Both the position numbers and the translations under genes were made by a program. A DNA stretch of 64,000 nucleotides from Caryophanales bacterium. GTDB taxonomy: Bacteria > Bacillota > Bacilli > Bacillales > Bacillaceae_J. The stretch is from contig DULJ01000086.1 in NCBI GenBank assembly GCA_012840465.1, forward strand, positions 124,001 to 188,000, read 5' to 3'. This document shows positions 46,012-55,398 of the stretch, piece after piece. The notes beneath the pieces were generated by a model. It saw only the letters and a program-made list of their open reading frames with translations, was not told where the DNA came from and searched no databases. Numbering within the stretch: the first letter of the stretch is position 1; each line of letters opens with the position of its first letter.

Positions 46012-48249
46012 ATGGCAATTGAGGCAACAAACCGTGAGAAAGAACTCATTGAACAGTTTTTGAAGGAAACAACACTTTTTCTTGGTCCTGAACCAAGCTT
46101 AATGCAAAACCACAAACTAGAATCAATAACGCAAAGAGAAATAGATGCAATTAGAAAAGTATCAGATCCTTCCGTTATTAGTGTTGCCCGAAGCAAAATG
46201 CAAGCGGGAGCCAATGAGGCATTTGAAATGCTTGAACAAATTGGTGCCGCCCCAGGTGCTAAGTGGGGGGATTTGGTATGTGGTATTTTTACTGCAAGCG
46301 GTGATTTATCCATTGTTAGCTCCGGCGGGGTTTTGATTTTTTCCGGATGTACGCAATACGGAGTAAAGTATATCGTTGAAAACTGGTTAAATGATCCGGA
46401 AGTTGGGGTTGCACCGGGGGATATCTTTTATTATAACGATGCACGTTATGGCGGTGTACACAATACTGATCAAAACTTAATTTTACCGGTATTTGAAAAC
46501 GGCGAACTAATTGCATGGATTGTAACCGTTGTTCATGAAGGTGAAAATGGAGCGATTGAACCTGGTGGAATGCCATCAGCCGCTGAACAGGTATACGACC
46601 AAGGATTAGCGATTTCGCCTATACGAGTTGGAAGAAACTACAAATTCTATAAGGATCTTGTTACCTATTTCCAAAACTCAGTTCGTGAACCCAAGTTAAT
46701 GGTAGTAGATATGAAGGCTAAATTGTATGCTGCACTTCGAATCCAGCAAAGAATTCAAGAAACTATTCAGGAATACGGAGTAGATGCTGTCATTTCTGTA
46801 TTAAGAAAAACATTGGAGGATACTGTGGAAGAGGTGCAGCGTCGCTTAACTCAATGGCCAGATGGAAAAGTTCGGATGATGGGAATTGCCGACAGTACAC
46901 TAAGAGAAAATCTATTAATTAAGGTAAATCTAGAATTAACGAAAAAAGGCAGTGAGTTAACTCTTGATTTCCGCGGCTCTTCTCCGGAATTTGCAAATAG
47001 GCCGAACAATTCTGTAACAAGTGCAATGAAGGGAATGCTCGCCCAATTATTCCTTTCCTTTGTCTGGCCAGATTTGCCAAGAAACCAGGCTGTACTGGCA
47101 CCAATGAAATTTATTATTGATGATCATTCTATTTACAATGCATCATTTGATGTACCGAATGCTCAAAGTATGATGACGTTCTTCCCAGCCTTTACCGTAA
47201 CACAGGCTGCACTTGCTAAATTTTTATATAACAGCCCGGAAAAAACAACAAATCTGATAGCTCCATGGTATAACATGATTCGGACCATTATTTACGGTGG
47301 TATAACACAACATGGGGAAGTCGTTGGAAACCTTTGTGCCGATTTAAATGGTATGCCGGGAGGAGCACGTGATGGTCTTGATGGCGAGCATTCAATTGCT
47401 CCGATCTTTGCCCCAATGGCGGAGCAGGGGGAGCAGGAATTAATTGAAGAAGAGGTTCCAATTATCCAACTTTCCCGCCAAATTTTGAAAGATAACCAAG
47501 GGTTTGGAAAATATCGCGGAGGTCAGGGCTATCAAATGATAGTAACGCAAAAGGATTCTGATTATTTTGGGTTTATGACAACGACAATTGGATCAAAATA
47601 TCCTTCAACATATGGAATCTTTGGCGGTTATGCTTGCCCAACTTATCCACTTGCAAAAATAAAGGGTATTAATGTTTTTGAAATTTTGAAAGAAAATCCT
47701 AAAAAAATGGTTTATACATTTGAGGAACTCATGAATAACCGTCCATTTGAAAATGCCACTTACTCCACTCATCATGGAGGGCTGCAATTTGAGTTAGCCC
47801 AAGAAGGAGAGCTATACGTCATTACTCAAGGGGCTGGTGGAGGATATGGTGACGTCCTTGATCGTGATCCAGAATTGGTTATTAAAGATGTTGAGGAAAA
47901 CCTTATCTCTGAAGAAACAGCAAATCGTGTTTACAAGGTCTTCTTTAATCCAGAAACATTAGCTTTGGATATTGAAAAGACAGAAACAGCTCGTAAAGAA
48001 GAAAGAGAAAACCGTATAAAACGTGGGGTTCCTTATAATGAATTTATTAAGAGTTGGACAACGGATGCACCGCCTGAATATCTTCCGTTTTATGGGTCAT
48101 GGAAAGAAAAAGATACCATCTATGCAGGGTCCCCTACCAATATTATGAAGGAAGGAAGTTTGTCTGCTGTTTGGCTTCCTAATCCAAGAGATGTTCGCAT
48201 TCAGGAACTGGAAGAAGAACTTGCAGCATTACGGATATCTAATAAATAA
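46012..48249 (+). CDS. apcD: Acetophenone carboxylase-like subunit D (HyuB family)
   Basis: 745 residues from the ATG at 46012 (AAAGGAG 9 nt upstream; a GTG at 46003 overlaps that site). HyuB/oxoprolinase B family, the subunit thought to hold the carboxylation site. Visible are F-Y-Y-N-D-A-R-Y-G-G-V-H-N-T-D-Q, V-H-E-G-E-N-G, the F-G-K-Y-R-G-G-Q-G block and G-A-G-G-G-Y-G-D-V-L-D-R-D-P near the C-terminus, all HyuB hallmarks. Size against ApcD (75 kDa) is slightly larger. Confidence 0.75.
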   Translation: MAIEATNREKELIEQFLKETTLFLGPEPSLMQNHKLESITQREIDAIRKVSDPSVISVARSKMQAGANEAFEMLEQIGAAPGAKWGDLVCGIFTASGDLSIVSSGGVLIFSGCTQYGVKYIVENWLNDPEVGVAPGDIFYYNDARYGGVHNTDQNLILPVFENGELIAWIVTVVHEGENGAIEPGGMPSAAEQVYDQGLAISPIRVGRNYKFYKDLVTYFQNSVREPKLMVVDMKAKLYAALRIQQRIQETIQEYGVDAVISVLRKTLEDTVEEVQRRLTQWPDGKVRMMGIADSTLRENLLIKVNLELTKKGSELTLDFRGSSPEFANRPNNSVTSAMKGMLAQLFLSFVWPDLPRNQAVLAPMKFIIDDHSIYNASFDVPNAQSMMTFFPAFTVTQAALAKFLYNSPEKTTNLIAPWYNMIRTIIYGGITQHGEVVGNLCADLNGMPGGARDGLDGEHSIAPIFAPMAEQGEQELIEEEVPIIQLSRQILKDNQGFGKYRGGQGYQMIVTQKDSDYFGFMTTTIGSKYPSTYGIFGGYACPTYPLAKIKGINVFEILKENPKKMVYTFEELMNNRPFENATYSTHHGGLQFELAQEGELYVITQGAGGGYGDVLDRDPELVIKDVEENLISEETANRVYKVFFNPETLALDIEKTETARKEERENRIKRGVPYNEFIKSWTTDAPPEYLPFYGSWKEKDTIYAGSPTNIMKEGSLSAVWLPNPRDVRIQELEEELAALRISNK

Positions 48250-48278
48250 ACCAATGAATAAAGGAGGTTTAGTCTGAG

Positions 48279-49139
48279 GTGAATTTCTTGAATAGTACAA
48301 AAACAGGCTCTGTTGCTTGGATCGACTTTATTCATTATGCTAACCGGTTGTTTGTAGCGGGTAGGAATAATATGTGGAGCAATGAAGATACGTATATATC
48401 CATATTTAGTCAGGGGCAAAGCTTGATTAAATCAGATGTACTAAGTATTTCAATTCACAACTTCTATCGAACATGGCTAAGCAATAATATGGATCTCTTA
48501 CAGGACTATGCTGAAAAAAAAACGACCTTTATACTAAAAAAAATATTGGCTACTGATGAACCCAAGGGAGTAATCAAGAAAGTGTTATCTGGTATAGAAA
48601 ATCTATACAATGGATCAAAACCGGTTGCTCTTGTTGTACCATCCCCTCAAATGTGGCTAACCTGGCTTTATTCAAACATACGTCCTGACGAAGTACCGTC
48701 ACTTGGGGAAAATGAGATTGAAGCTACTGCCATGTATTTAGCTGAATATTTACGGGAGTATTCATCCAATGGGCTGTCAACGATTGTACTTGAAGAGGAT
48801 GACAGATCTTCTGTTGCTTCTTCTGAGATGTTAGCTCTTTATAAGCCGGTTATCAATATAGCCAGACATTATCAGTGGTCTACAGGGCTGCTTATTAACA
48901 GAACAAGTCATAATGAAGTTAAAAAGAACGATGACATTGATTTCTTTTTAATGAAAGGGAGTGATTTATCGGAACTGAGCCTTCTCTTAAAAGAAAATGA
49001 CAGGATCGGCGGAGGATTAAATGCTCTATTTTGGTCCGGCCAACAAATCGATACTGGAAGTATAACGTTAGTATATGGTGAAATACCAGAAAACGCAGAT
49101 CCGGAAACAGTGTTAGCTCAATTAAAGATTATAAGATAA
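48279..49139 (+). CDS. apcE: Acetophenone carboxylase-like accessory subunit E
   Basis: 286 residues (~32 kDa; ApcE 34 kDa), GTG start 11 nt after AAAGGAGG. I recognise no catalytic motif. It is mostly soluble and alpha/beta in appearance, without cysteine clusters or a membrane segment. Identification rests on place and size: in Aromatoleum the fifth apc gene codes for a loosely bound epsilon subunit needed for activity and lies directly before the benzoylacetate-CoA ligase gene, as here. Confidence 0.6.
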   Translation: MNFLNSTKTGSVAWIDFIHYANRLFVAGRNNMWSNEDTYISIFSQGQSLIKSDVLSISIHNFYRTWLSNNMDLLQDYAEKKTTFILKKILATDEPKGVIKKVLSGIENLYNGSKPVALVVPSPQMWLTWLYSNIRPDEVPSLGENEIEATAMYLAEYLREYSSNGLSTIVLEEDDRSSVASSEMLALYKPVINIARHYQWSTGLLINRTSHNEVKKNDDIDFFLMKGSDLSELSLLLKENDRIGGGLNALFWSGQQIDTGSITLVYGEIPENADPETVLAQLKIIR

Positions 49140-49160
49140 TAGTAGTTCAATAATCACTTA

Positions 49161-49187
49161 TCCTCGTGATCAAATTGGTCACGAGGA
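49161..49187. other. Hairpin between apcE and the CoA ligase gene
   Basis: Perfect 9-bp stem TCCTCGTGA (49161-49169) / TCACGAGGA (49179-49187). No direct T-run, so it may be an mRNA-processing or stabilising element rather than a terminator. Confidence 0.5.
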
Positions 49188-49227
49188 AATGATTTTCATT
49201 GATTATTTTAAAAAGGAGGAACAAGCG

Positions 49228-50799
49228 GTGAGTTTTTCTCAACTACCATTAAAAGACATTTATAAAAACGTTTTTTCAAAAAATCGGGGAAAAGTCGCCT
49301 TAGTATTTGAGAAAAAAACCGTAACCTACGGTGAATTATTAAAGTCTTCCAATCGGGTTTCCCATGCTTTGATGCGTCGCGGAATTAAAGCGAATTCAAG
49401 AGTTGCATTACTGATGTCGAACTGCGTTGAGTACGTTATAAGCGACATGGGGATTATTCAAGCAGGAGCAGCAAAAGTACCACTTAATGATATGCTGGGC
49501 GAAAAGGAAATTCTGCATATTTTAAAGCATTCAAATACAAAAGTATTAATCGTTGATCGTGCCTTTTATGAAATGATCGAAAAAATCAAAAATGAACTTC
49601 CTGAAATGGAGACCATTGTTGCTGTTGGTAGTCAGGAAGATCACCCGGATGGTTTTATTTCATGGGAAGAATTTCAAGGTTTTGAATCGGAAAATGACGT
49701 GGAAGAGATCGGTTCAGGGCAGGATATAGCGGTCATTATGTATACAGGAGGTACTACGGGGCTACCCAAGGGCGTTGTACACACAAAGGAAAATATTGCG
49801 GTTAATCTGTTATCACATATTATTGAACTTTGCCTGAATGATGATGAGAAAATTTTACTTACAACACCACTGCCGCATAGTGCTGGGTTTGTATTAGCGG
49901 CTGGTTTAGCAAAAGGGGCGACCCATTTTATAGAGAAAAAATTTGATCCGCAGCTGGTCCTAAACCATCTTGAGCAAAATCAGATTACCCTTACGTTTAT
50001 GGTGCCAACCATGATTTATAGAGTAATAGATACTCTCAATGATAGAAGACCGAATTTCTCTAATCTTCGGACCATTCTATATGGAGCTGCCCCGATTACA
50101 GTCGAGAGATTAAAACAAGGATTAGATATTTTTGGGCCAGTGTTCACCCAACTTTTTGGACAATCAGAGGCTCCAAACTTTATTTCAAGACTTAAAAAAT
50201 CAGATCATTCGTTAGATCCAGCAAATGAAAAGCGATTAAGAAGCTGTGGTCAGCCCGTGTTAATGGCTCAAATCAGAATTGTGGATGAAAGTGGAAAAAG
50301 GGTACCCCATGGAACAGAAGGAGAAATCATTGCGAAAACGCCATATACTATGATTTGCTATCATGAGGCAAAGGATAAAACAGAAGAAACTGTAAAAGAT
50401 GGCTGGCTTTATACAGGGGATGTAGGAATGATGGATGATGATGGCTATATTTATCTGCTGGACCGTAAAAAGGACATGATTATTTCCGGAGGATTGAATG
50501 TTTATACCTCCGAAGTGGAGAACGTTATTCAGCAGTACCCTGATGTAAGTCAGGTTGCCGTCATTGGAATTCCACATTCAGACTGGGGAGAAGTGGTTTC
50601 CGCTATTATCGTTCCAGTTAACGGTGTAACGCTTACTGAGGAAAAAATTCAAAACTTTTGTGTGCAGCACTTAGCCAAATATAAACGTCCGAAAAATATT
50701 ATTTTCATGGATTCCCTGCCTCTCACGCCATATGGAAAAATCGACAAAAAGGTTTTACGTCAGCCTTATTGGGAGAAAGCAGGCAGAAATATTAACTAA
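49228..50799 (+). CDS. bal: 3-oxoacid CoA ligase, benzoylacetate-CoA ligase-like
   Basis: 523 residues from the GTG at 49228, 9 nt after AAAGGAGG; an upstream ATG at 49189 has no RBS. Class I adenylate-forming enzyme: Y-T-G-G-T-T-G-L-P-K-G at about residue 172, G-Q-S-E-A-P-N, Y-T-G-D-V-G, D-R-K-K-D-M-I-I-S-G-G and the Lys in T-P-Y-G-K-I-D-K. In the acetophenone pathway this ligase activates the carboxylation product benzoylacetate, as expected from its place at the end of the apc operon. The actual acid is not provable from sequence. Confidence 0.75.
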   Translation: MSFSQLPLKDIYKNVFSKNRGKVALVFEKKTVTYGELLKSSNRVSHALMRRGIKANSRVALLMSNCVEYVISDMGIIQAGAAKVPLNDMLGEKEILHILKHSNTKVLIVDRAFYEMIEKIKNELPEMETIVAVGSQEDHPDGFISWEEFQGFESENDVEEIGSGQDIAVIMYTGGTTGLPKGVVHTKENIAVNLLSHIIELCLNDDEKILLTTPLPHSAGFVLAAGLAKGATHFIEKKFDPQLVLNHLEQNQITLTFMVPTMIYRVIDTLNDRRPNFSNLRTILYGAAPITVERLKQGLDIFGPVFTQLFGQSEAPNFISRLKKSDHSLDPANEKRLRSCGQPVLMAQIRIVDESGKRVPHGTEGEIIAKTPYTMICYHEAKDKTEETVKDGWLYTGDVGMMDDDGYIYLLDRKKDMIISGGLNVYTSEVENVIQQYPDVSQVAVIGIPHSDWGEVVSAIIVPVNGVTLTEEKIQNFCVQHLAKYKRPKNIIFMDSLPLTPYGKIDKKVLRQPYWEKAGRNIN

Positions 50800-50964
50800 G
50801 GAGCGGAAGAACTTTATCCTTCTTCTGACATCATCGATGTCTCAAAAACAGAGCGTGATTATGGAGAAACGATTTACCGAGCAAAATCTTGGTCGAAACC
50901 AAGAAGAGTCATCATTCAATCTGTACGATCTGCAGGTGAATTACTTTTTACTCATTCGTTCTTC
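50800..50964 (+). pseudogene. IS1380-type transposase fragment
   Basis: Directly after the ligase stop, and in its frame, 55 codons read as transposase sequence: D-V-S-K-T-E-R-D-Y-G-E, then R-R-V-I-I-Q-S-V-R-S-A-G-E-L-L-F and T-H-S-F-F-V-T. I recognise this as the segment preceding the last catalytic region of IS1380-family DDE transposases. Both ends are missing and no terminal repeats are visible. It runs without a stop into cysW sequence. Confidence 0.7.
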
Positions 50965-51266
50965 GTGACAGATTTAGGATTATTTGTTTTAGTTCCGCTA
51001 CTTGCCATTTTTTCAGAGGCTTTGAAAAAAGGGGTGGATCTATATTTTGCGGCATTAGTGGAACCAGATGCACCAGCAGCCATTAAGTTTACATTAATTA
51101 CAGCAGCAGTCGCTGTTCCTGTAAATACCGTTTTTGGTGTAGTGTCAGCTTGGGGCATTGCTAAATTTCAATTTAAAGGGAAAAATATTTTAGTTACACT
51201 CATTGATATTCCTTTTGCGGTTTCGCCTGTCATTGCTGGTCTTGTTTTTGTGCTTTTGTTTGATTA
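50965..51266 (+). pseudogene. cysW: cysW remnant (sulfate ABC transporter permease), truncated at both ends
   Basis: About 100 codons matching the N-terminal third of CysW: L-V-P-L-L-A-I-F-S-E-A-L-K-K-G-V-D-L-Y-F, E-P-D-A-P-A-A-I-K-F-T-L and F-K-G-K-N-I-L-V-T-L-I-D-I-P-F-A-V-S-P-V. The true start is replaced by the transposase fragment. At about 51262 the sequence jumps into cysA, losing the remaining two thirds of cysW. Confidence 0.8.
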
Positions 51267-52143
51267 ATTGCGGGTTTGGAAACTATGGATTCTGAGTGGA
51301 TTCTGTTCAATGGTGCCAATTTCGCAAATAAATCAGTAAACGAGCGTAAAATTGGATTTGTGTTCCAGCATTATGCATTGTTTCAGCATATGACGATTTT
51401 TGAAAATATCGCATTCGGTTTAAGGGTCAGACCTTGCCTTCTTCGCCCGGGTAAAAAAAATAGCAGAAAAAGTTAATAATTTACTGAAGTTTGTTCAGCT
51501 CGAGCATCTGGCAGATCGTTATCCATCCCAATTATCCGGAGGACAAAAGCAAAGAATTGCCTTGGTAAGAGCGCTTGCGGTAGAACCCGAAGTGCTGCTT
51601 CTTGATGAGCCCTTTGGAGCACTAGATGCAAAGGTGCGTCAGGAGCTGCGTCATTGGCTGCGGGAAATTCATCAAAAGCTAAATATTACAACTATTTTTG
51701 TGACGCATGACCAGGAGGAAGCATTGGAAATGGCAGATACAGTTGTTGTGATGAATCATGGCGGAATTGAACAAGTGGGCTCCCCAGAGGAAGTCTACCA
51801 AAATCCTACAAATGCTTTCGTTTATAGCTTTTGGGGGCGCGTAAATAAATTAAAAGGAGATATTCTCTTATGTGAAAACGGCAACGAAATTACGGATGAT
51901 GCCGTTGGTTATATAAGACCTTATGAAACAGGGTTAACTAAAGAGGATATAAACAGTAGCAGCAATCCTTCCAAAGTTATCCACGTTCATGCTGTTGGCG
52001 CCGTTGTTCGCGTTCAATTGCAGCAAATTGAATCAACTAATGTATTTGAAGCGGAAATAACGATGGAAGAGTACCAGAAACTAGGGCCGTTAAAAAGAGG
52101 CGATATCATTAACGCCATATTCAAAAACATCATAAAATTTTAG
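51262..52143 (+). pseudogene. cysA: cysA remnant (sulfate ABC transporter ATPase), truncated and frameshifted
   Basis: Begins in mid-protein at [10 protein letters not shown], so the Walker A region is deleted. The frame breaks in an A8 run at 51443-51450. Downstream, intact CysA sequence resumes: [12 protein letters not shown] signature, [19 protein letters not shown] and the C-terminal TOBE-like domain to 52143. A protein could be made from an internal start near 51562 but would lack ATP binding, so it is non-functional. Confidence 0.85.
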
Positions 52144-52158
52144 ATATTTAGGTTTTAG

Positions 52159-52210
52159 TGTCTGTCCTCACCCGGTAAACGATAGAATCGGGCGATGACA
52201 GGCGCTTTTT
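52159..52210 (+). terminator. Terminator after the cysA remnant
   Basis: GTCTGTCCTCACCCG pairs imperfectly with CGGGCGATGACAGGC, 14-nt loop, then CTTTTTGG. Confidence 0.6.
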
Positions 52211-52272
52211 GGTTTGCGGGAATGTAAACACAGCCGAGATTAATAATAAATTAGGTAGATAATTTTTGCTTA

Positions 52273-52301
52273 TTGTCAAAATCTGCCGTTGTGGCTATGA
52301 T
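52273..52301 (+). promoter_or_regulatory. SigA promoter of purL
   Basis: TTGTCA (52273-52278), 17-nt spacer, TATGAT (52296-52301), giving a leader of roughly 80 nt. I see no clear PurR box or purine riboswitch in it. Confidence 0.65.
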
Positions 52302-52386
52302 ATAGTGGATAGATGAAGATAAGTGTAGCAGTAGATATCAGGACAGTGCGTATTTTGTTGAAAAAGTTATTTGGAGGGATTTATTG

Positions 52387-54609
52387 ATGTCACAACCTAA
52401 AATTAGCCCAGAGCAAATTGAAAAGGAACAAATATACAAGGAAATGGGCTTAACAGACGCAGAGTACAAAAACGTAAAGGATCGATTAAAACGTCATCCA
52501 AACTATACGGAAACGGGTATTTTCTCTGCGATGTGGTCTGAGCATTGCAGCTACAAATCATCGAAACCTTTACTTAAAAGGTTCCCTACAAAAGGAAGCC
52601 ATGTTTTACAAGGACCTGGCGAAGGAGCTGGGGTTGTTGATATCGGAGATAATCAAGCCGTTGTTTTTAAAATTGAAAGTCATAATAGTCCATCATTTGT
52701 CGAGCCATTTGAAGGTTCAGCAACAGGTGTTGGCGGAATTATGCGTGATGTCTTTTCGATGGGAGCAACACCAATTGCAGCCATGAATTCATTGCGTTTT
52801 GGCAATCTAGATAATGACCATACAAAAATGTTGTTTTCTGAGGTTGTCCGTGGGATTGCTAGCTATGGCAATGTAATCGATGTTCCAACTGTTGGTGGCG
52901 AGATCCAATTTGATGAGCAATATGAAGAAAATCCATTAGTCAATGCAATGGTAGTAGGGCTTGTCCATCATGATGATGTGCAAAAAGGTATTGCTGCAGG
53001 TGTAGGAAATCTAGTTATTTATGCTGGTGGGGATACCGGAAAAGACGGAGTTGGCGGGGCATCGTTTTCTTCGGAAGTTGTTGAAGCTGGAAAAGAAGAG
53101 AATAAGTCCGCAGTCGCTATCGGTAATCCACATATCGGTAAAAAATTAATGCATGCATGCCTGGAAGTCATTCAGTCGGATGCATTAGTTGGTATTCAAG
53201 ATATGGGTGCGGCAGGATTAACATCATCTGCAAGTGAAATGGCTGCTAAAGCGGGAACGGGAGTTGAGATGAATCTTGACCTTGTCCCACAGCGCGAAGA
53301 AGGTATGAATGCCTATGAAATTATGCTGTCTGAATCACAGGAGCGGATGTTATTAGTCGCGAAAAAAGGTCAAGAGCAGGAAATTCTTGATATTTTTGCG
53401 AAATATGATGTCGATGCGGCCGTGATCGGTGAGGTTATACAGGAGAAAACTTTCCGAATTAAGCAGCATGGTGAGATTGTTGCTGATATTCCCGTCAATA
53501 TTTTAGCTGATGAGGCACCTGTCTATCATTTGCCAGCAAAAGAAGCGGCATACTATCGAGAATTTCAAGCGATGGAAAATGAGGTTCCAGCAGTAGGCGA
53601 TCATCAAGCGATGTTAAGACAGCTCCTGCAGCAGCCGACAATTGCAAGCAAGGAATGGGCATATAAGCAATATAACCCAGAGGCATTGGGAAACACCATT
53701 GTTGGTCCTGGATCTGATGCGGCAATTGTGAAAATTGATGGAACGGATAAAGCGATTGCGATTACGACGGACTGTAATTCTCGGTATATTTATTTAGATC
53801 CAAAAGTTGGTGGACAAATTGCTGTAGCTGAAGCAGCCCGTAATCTTGTTTGTTCTGGTGCAAAACCACTTGCGATTACAGATGGCTTGAACTATGGTAA
53901 CCCAACTGATCCAGAAGTATTCTGGCAAATGGAGGCAAGCATTGATGGGATCAGCGAGGCATGTCTTGCCCTTGGGACACCAGTTATCAGCGGCAATGTT
54001 TCCATGTATAATACATCAAAAGGTGAGGCGATTCTTCCAACACCTATCATCGGTATGGTTGGACTAATCGAAAATACAAAATATGTGACACCAAGCCATT
54101 TCCAACATAATGGTGACCTTGTTTATGTAATTGGTGACGCGTTCTCTGAATTCGGTGGAAGTGAACTGCAAAATGTGATGGCTGGAAAATATTCAGGCAA
54201 AGCGCCGGTGATTGATTTACAAGTGGAAGCGAACCGTCAAAACCTGCTGGCGACGGCAATTAAGGAAGGTCTTGTCGTATCTGCGCATGATTTATCTGAA
54301 GGCGGTCTTGCTGTTGCCTTAGCTGAGAATTTGTTTAATGGACAAGGTTTAGGTGCAGAGGTTAGCTTAACTGGCGACGCAACGGTAGCGTTATTTAGCG
54401 AATCACAATCAAGATTCTTAGTAACTGTAAAAGCAGAAAACAAAGAACAATTTCAAAATCTATGGGCAGAAGCGAGACAAATCGGCTCGGTAACTAACGA
54501 TGGGAAATTGATTGTATCTGTAAACGGTGAACATGTAATTGAAGATACGGTTGATGAACTTCATAAACTTTGGAGTGAAGCAATTCCAAGGTTGGTAGCA
54601 GCTAAATAA
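52387..54609 (+). CDS. purL: Phosphoribosylformylglycinamidine synthase II
   Basis: 740 residues (B. subtilis 742) from the ATG at 52387, after TTGGAGGGA. Small-type PurL: uses ATP and ammonia from PurQ to convert FGAR to FGAM in purine synthesis. Visible are the N-terminal [22 protein letters not shown], metal/ATP region K-I-E-S-H-N-S-P-S and the second half repeat [14 protein letters not shown]. It is intact, but stands alone with its own promoter and terminator and no other pur gene nearby, unlike the usual purQ-purL-purF order. Confidence 0.96.
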   Translation: MSQPKISPEQIEKEQIYKEMGLTDAEYKNVKDRLKRHPNYTETGIFSAMWSEHCSYKSSKPLLKRFPTKGSHVLQGPGEGAGVVDIGDNQAVVFKIESHNSPSFVEPFEGSATGVGGIMRDVFSMGATPIAAMNSLRFGNLDNDHTKMLFSEVVRGIASYGNVIDVPTVGGEIQFDEQYEENPLVNAMVVGLVHHDDVQKGIAAGVGNLVIYAGGDTGKDGVGGASFSSEVVEAGKEENKSAVAIGNPHIGKKLMHACLEVIQSDALVGIQDMGAAGLTSSASEMAAKAGTGVEMNLDLVPQREEGMNAYEIMLSESQERMLLVAKKGQEQEILDIFAKYDVDAAVIGEVIQEKTFRIKQHGEIVADIPVNILADEAPVYHLPAKEAAYYREFQAMENEVPAVGDHQAMLRQLLQQPTIASKEWAYKQYNPEALGNTIVGPGSDAAIVKIDGTDKAIAITTDCNSRYIYLDPKVGGQIAVAEAARNLVCSGAKPLAITDGLNYGNPTDPEVFWQMEASIDGISEACLALGTPVISGNVSMYNTSKGEAILPTPIIGMVGLIENTKYVTPSHFQHNGDLVYVIGDAFSEFGGSELQNVMAGKYSGKAPVIDLQVEANRQNLLATAIKEGLVVSAHDLSEGGLAVALAENLFNGQGLGAEVSLTGDATVALFSESQSRFLVTVKAENKEQFQNLWAEARQIGSVTNDGKLIVSVNGEHVIEDTVDELHKLWSEAIPRLVAAK

Positions 54610-54638
54610 ATTGGTGAATGTGTTAAATAACTTTTTGG

Positions 54639-54675
54639 TAGAGCACGGTACCCTGTGAATACCGTGCTCTACCTT
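54639..54675 (+). terminator. Terminator of purL
   Basis: Perfect 12-bp stem TAGAGCACGGTA (54639-54650) / 54660-54671, then CCTT. Confidence 0.75.
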
Positions 54676-54735
54676 AAAATTAGAAAACAGTTTAAGATTG
54701 CGACCTTAGCAAAATTCATAGCTAGGAGTTATTCA

Positions 54736-54836
54736 ATGAAAGCATATAGACTAAAAAGACAATTTAATGGTTACAAAAAGGAACAGAGTTTTATTTGATA
54801 AGCGAATCAGAGTTTATTGGCGTTAAAGAATTCTAA
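54736..54836 (+). pseudogene. Frameshifted mini-ORF
   Basis: An ATG after TAGGAGTT opens M-K-A-Y-R-L-K-R-Q-F-N-G-Y-K-K-E-Q-S-F-I then TGA-TAA. A -1/+2 shift near the TTTTATTT tract continues Y-L-I-S-E-S-E-F-I-G-V-K-E-F-stop. The RBS and protein-like composition suggest a broken small gene of unknown kind. Confidence 0.25.
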
Positions 54837-54867
54837 TCGACAAGTCACAGGGACTTGTCGATTAGAA
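54831..54867. other. Perfect 16-bp hairpin
   Basis: TTCTAATCGACAAGTC (54831-54846) and its exact complement (54852-54867) with loop ACAGG. No T-run follows. It lies in the non-coding stretch between purL and the BREX locus. Confidence 0.6.
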
Positions 54868-54925
54868 GGTGAAGGAGCTATTGAAGAGTGAAATGGTTCA
54901 GGAGAAGGTTGGGAATTAGGTTAGG

Positions 54926-54958
54926 CAGTCTAGATGGTGGGTCTAGGCTGTTTTTTTT
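54926..54958 (+). terminator. Terminator-like hairpin upstream of BREX
   Basis: CAGTCTAGA / TCTAGGCTG stem (one G-U pair) followed by eight T residues. There is no gene for it to end, which suggests a lost gene or a small RNA. Confidence 0.6.
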
Positions 54959-54959
54959 G

Positions 54960-55330
54960 TGGATGGCAGCGCATCGGACTATCAAGTGAAATTCTAAACA
55001 CATTATTGTTGTGGAAGTGTATAGCTACAGAGATTTCAATGTCAATGACGATATGTGTGGAGGACTGAAGGCAAATCTTCGAACAAAGGATTACTTGTGA
55101 CTTCGAGAGTCTTTTAATCTGCAATTCTCGACAAATTCCAGGTTATCACAGTGGACTTTTTATTAACGATTATATTACATTTGTTGTTTAAGAAGTTGCT
55201 CAAATTGGTGGGCAGCTTCTTTGTGTTATAAGGTAATCCCGCTAGTATTGGACGAACAGTTAGTGCTCGCTTAATAAATTTTTATTAAAAGAGTAAATTT
55301 CCGAATTTCCATTAACAAATTTAATTATGT
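54960..55330. other. Gene-free stretch before BREX
   Basis: No supportable reading frame or RNA gene. One terminator-like stem (AAGAAGTTGC / GCAGCTTCTT, about 55189-55223) is present. The stretch is probably decayed sequence from the insertion of the BREX locus. Confidence 0.5.
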
Positions 55331-55334
55331 GAGG

Positions 55335-55361
55335 TTGACATGAATTAAATAATGGTACAAT
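55335..55361 (+). promoter_or_regulatory. Candidate promoter of the BREX operon
   Basis: TTGACA (55335-55340) and TACAAT (55356-55361) with a short 15-nt spacer, 37 nt before the brxA start. The spacing is suboptimal, so it may be weak or regulated. Confidence 0.5.
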
Positions 55362-55398
55362 GAGAATATAAAAAAGTGGACCAAGGGAATGGGTGTAA

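Noticed and set aside
51262-51476. cysW/cysA as selenoproteins or overlapping functional genes
   Set aside because: The cysW frame ends in TAA and cysA loses Walker A and is frameshifted; these are pseudogenes.
54736-54800. Selenoprotein candidate: mini-ORF ending in TGA
   Set aside because: The TGA is followed immediately by TAA in the same frame, so readthrough would add one residue; a frameshifted gene is simpler.
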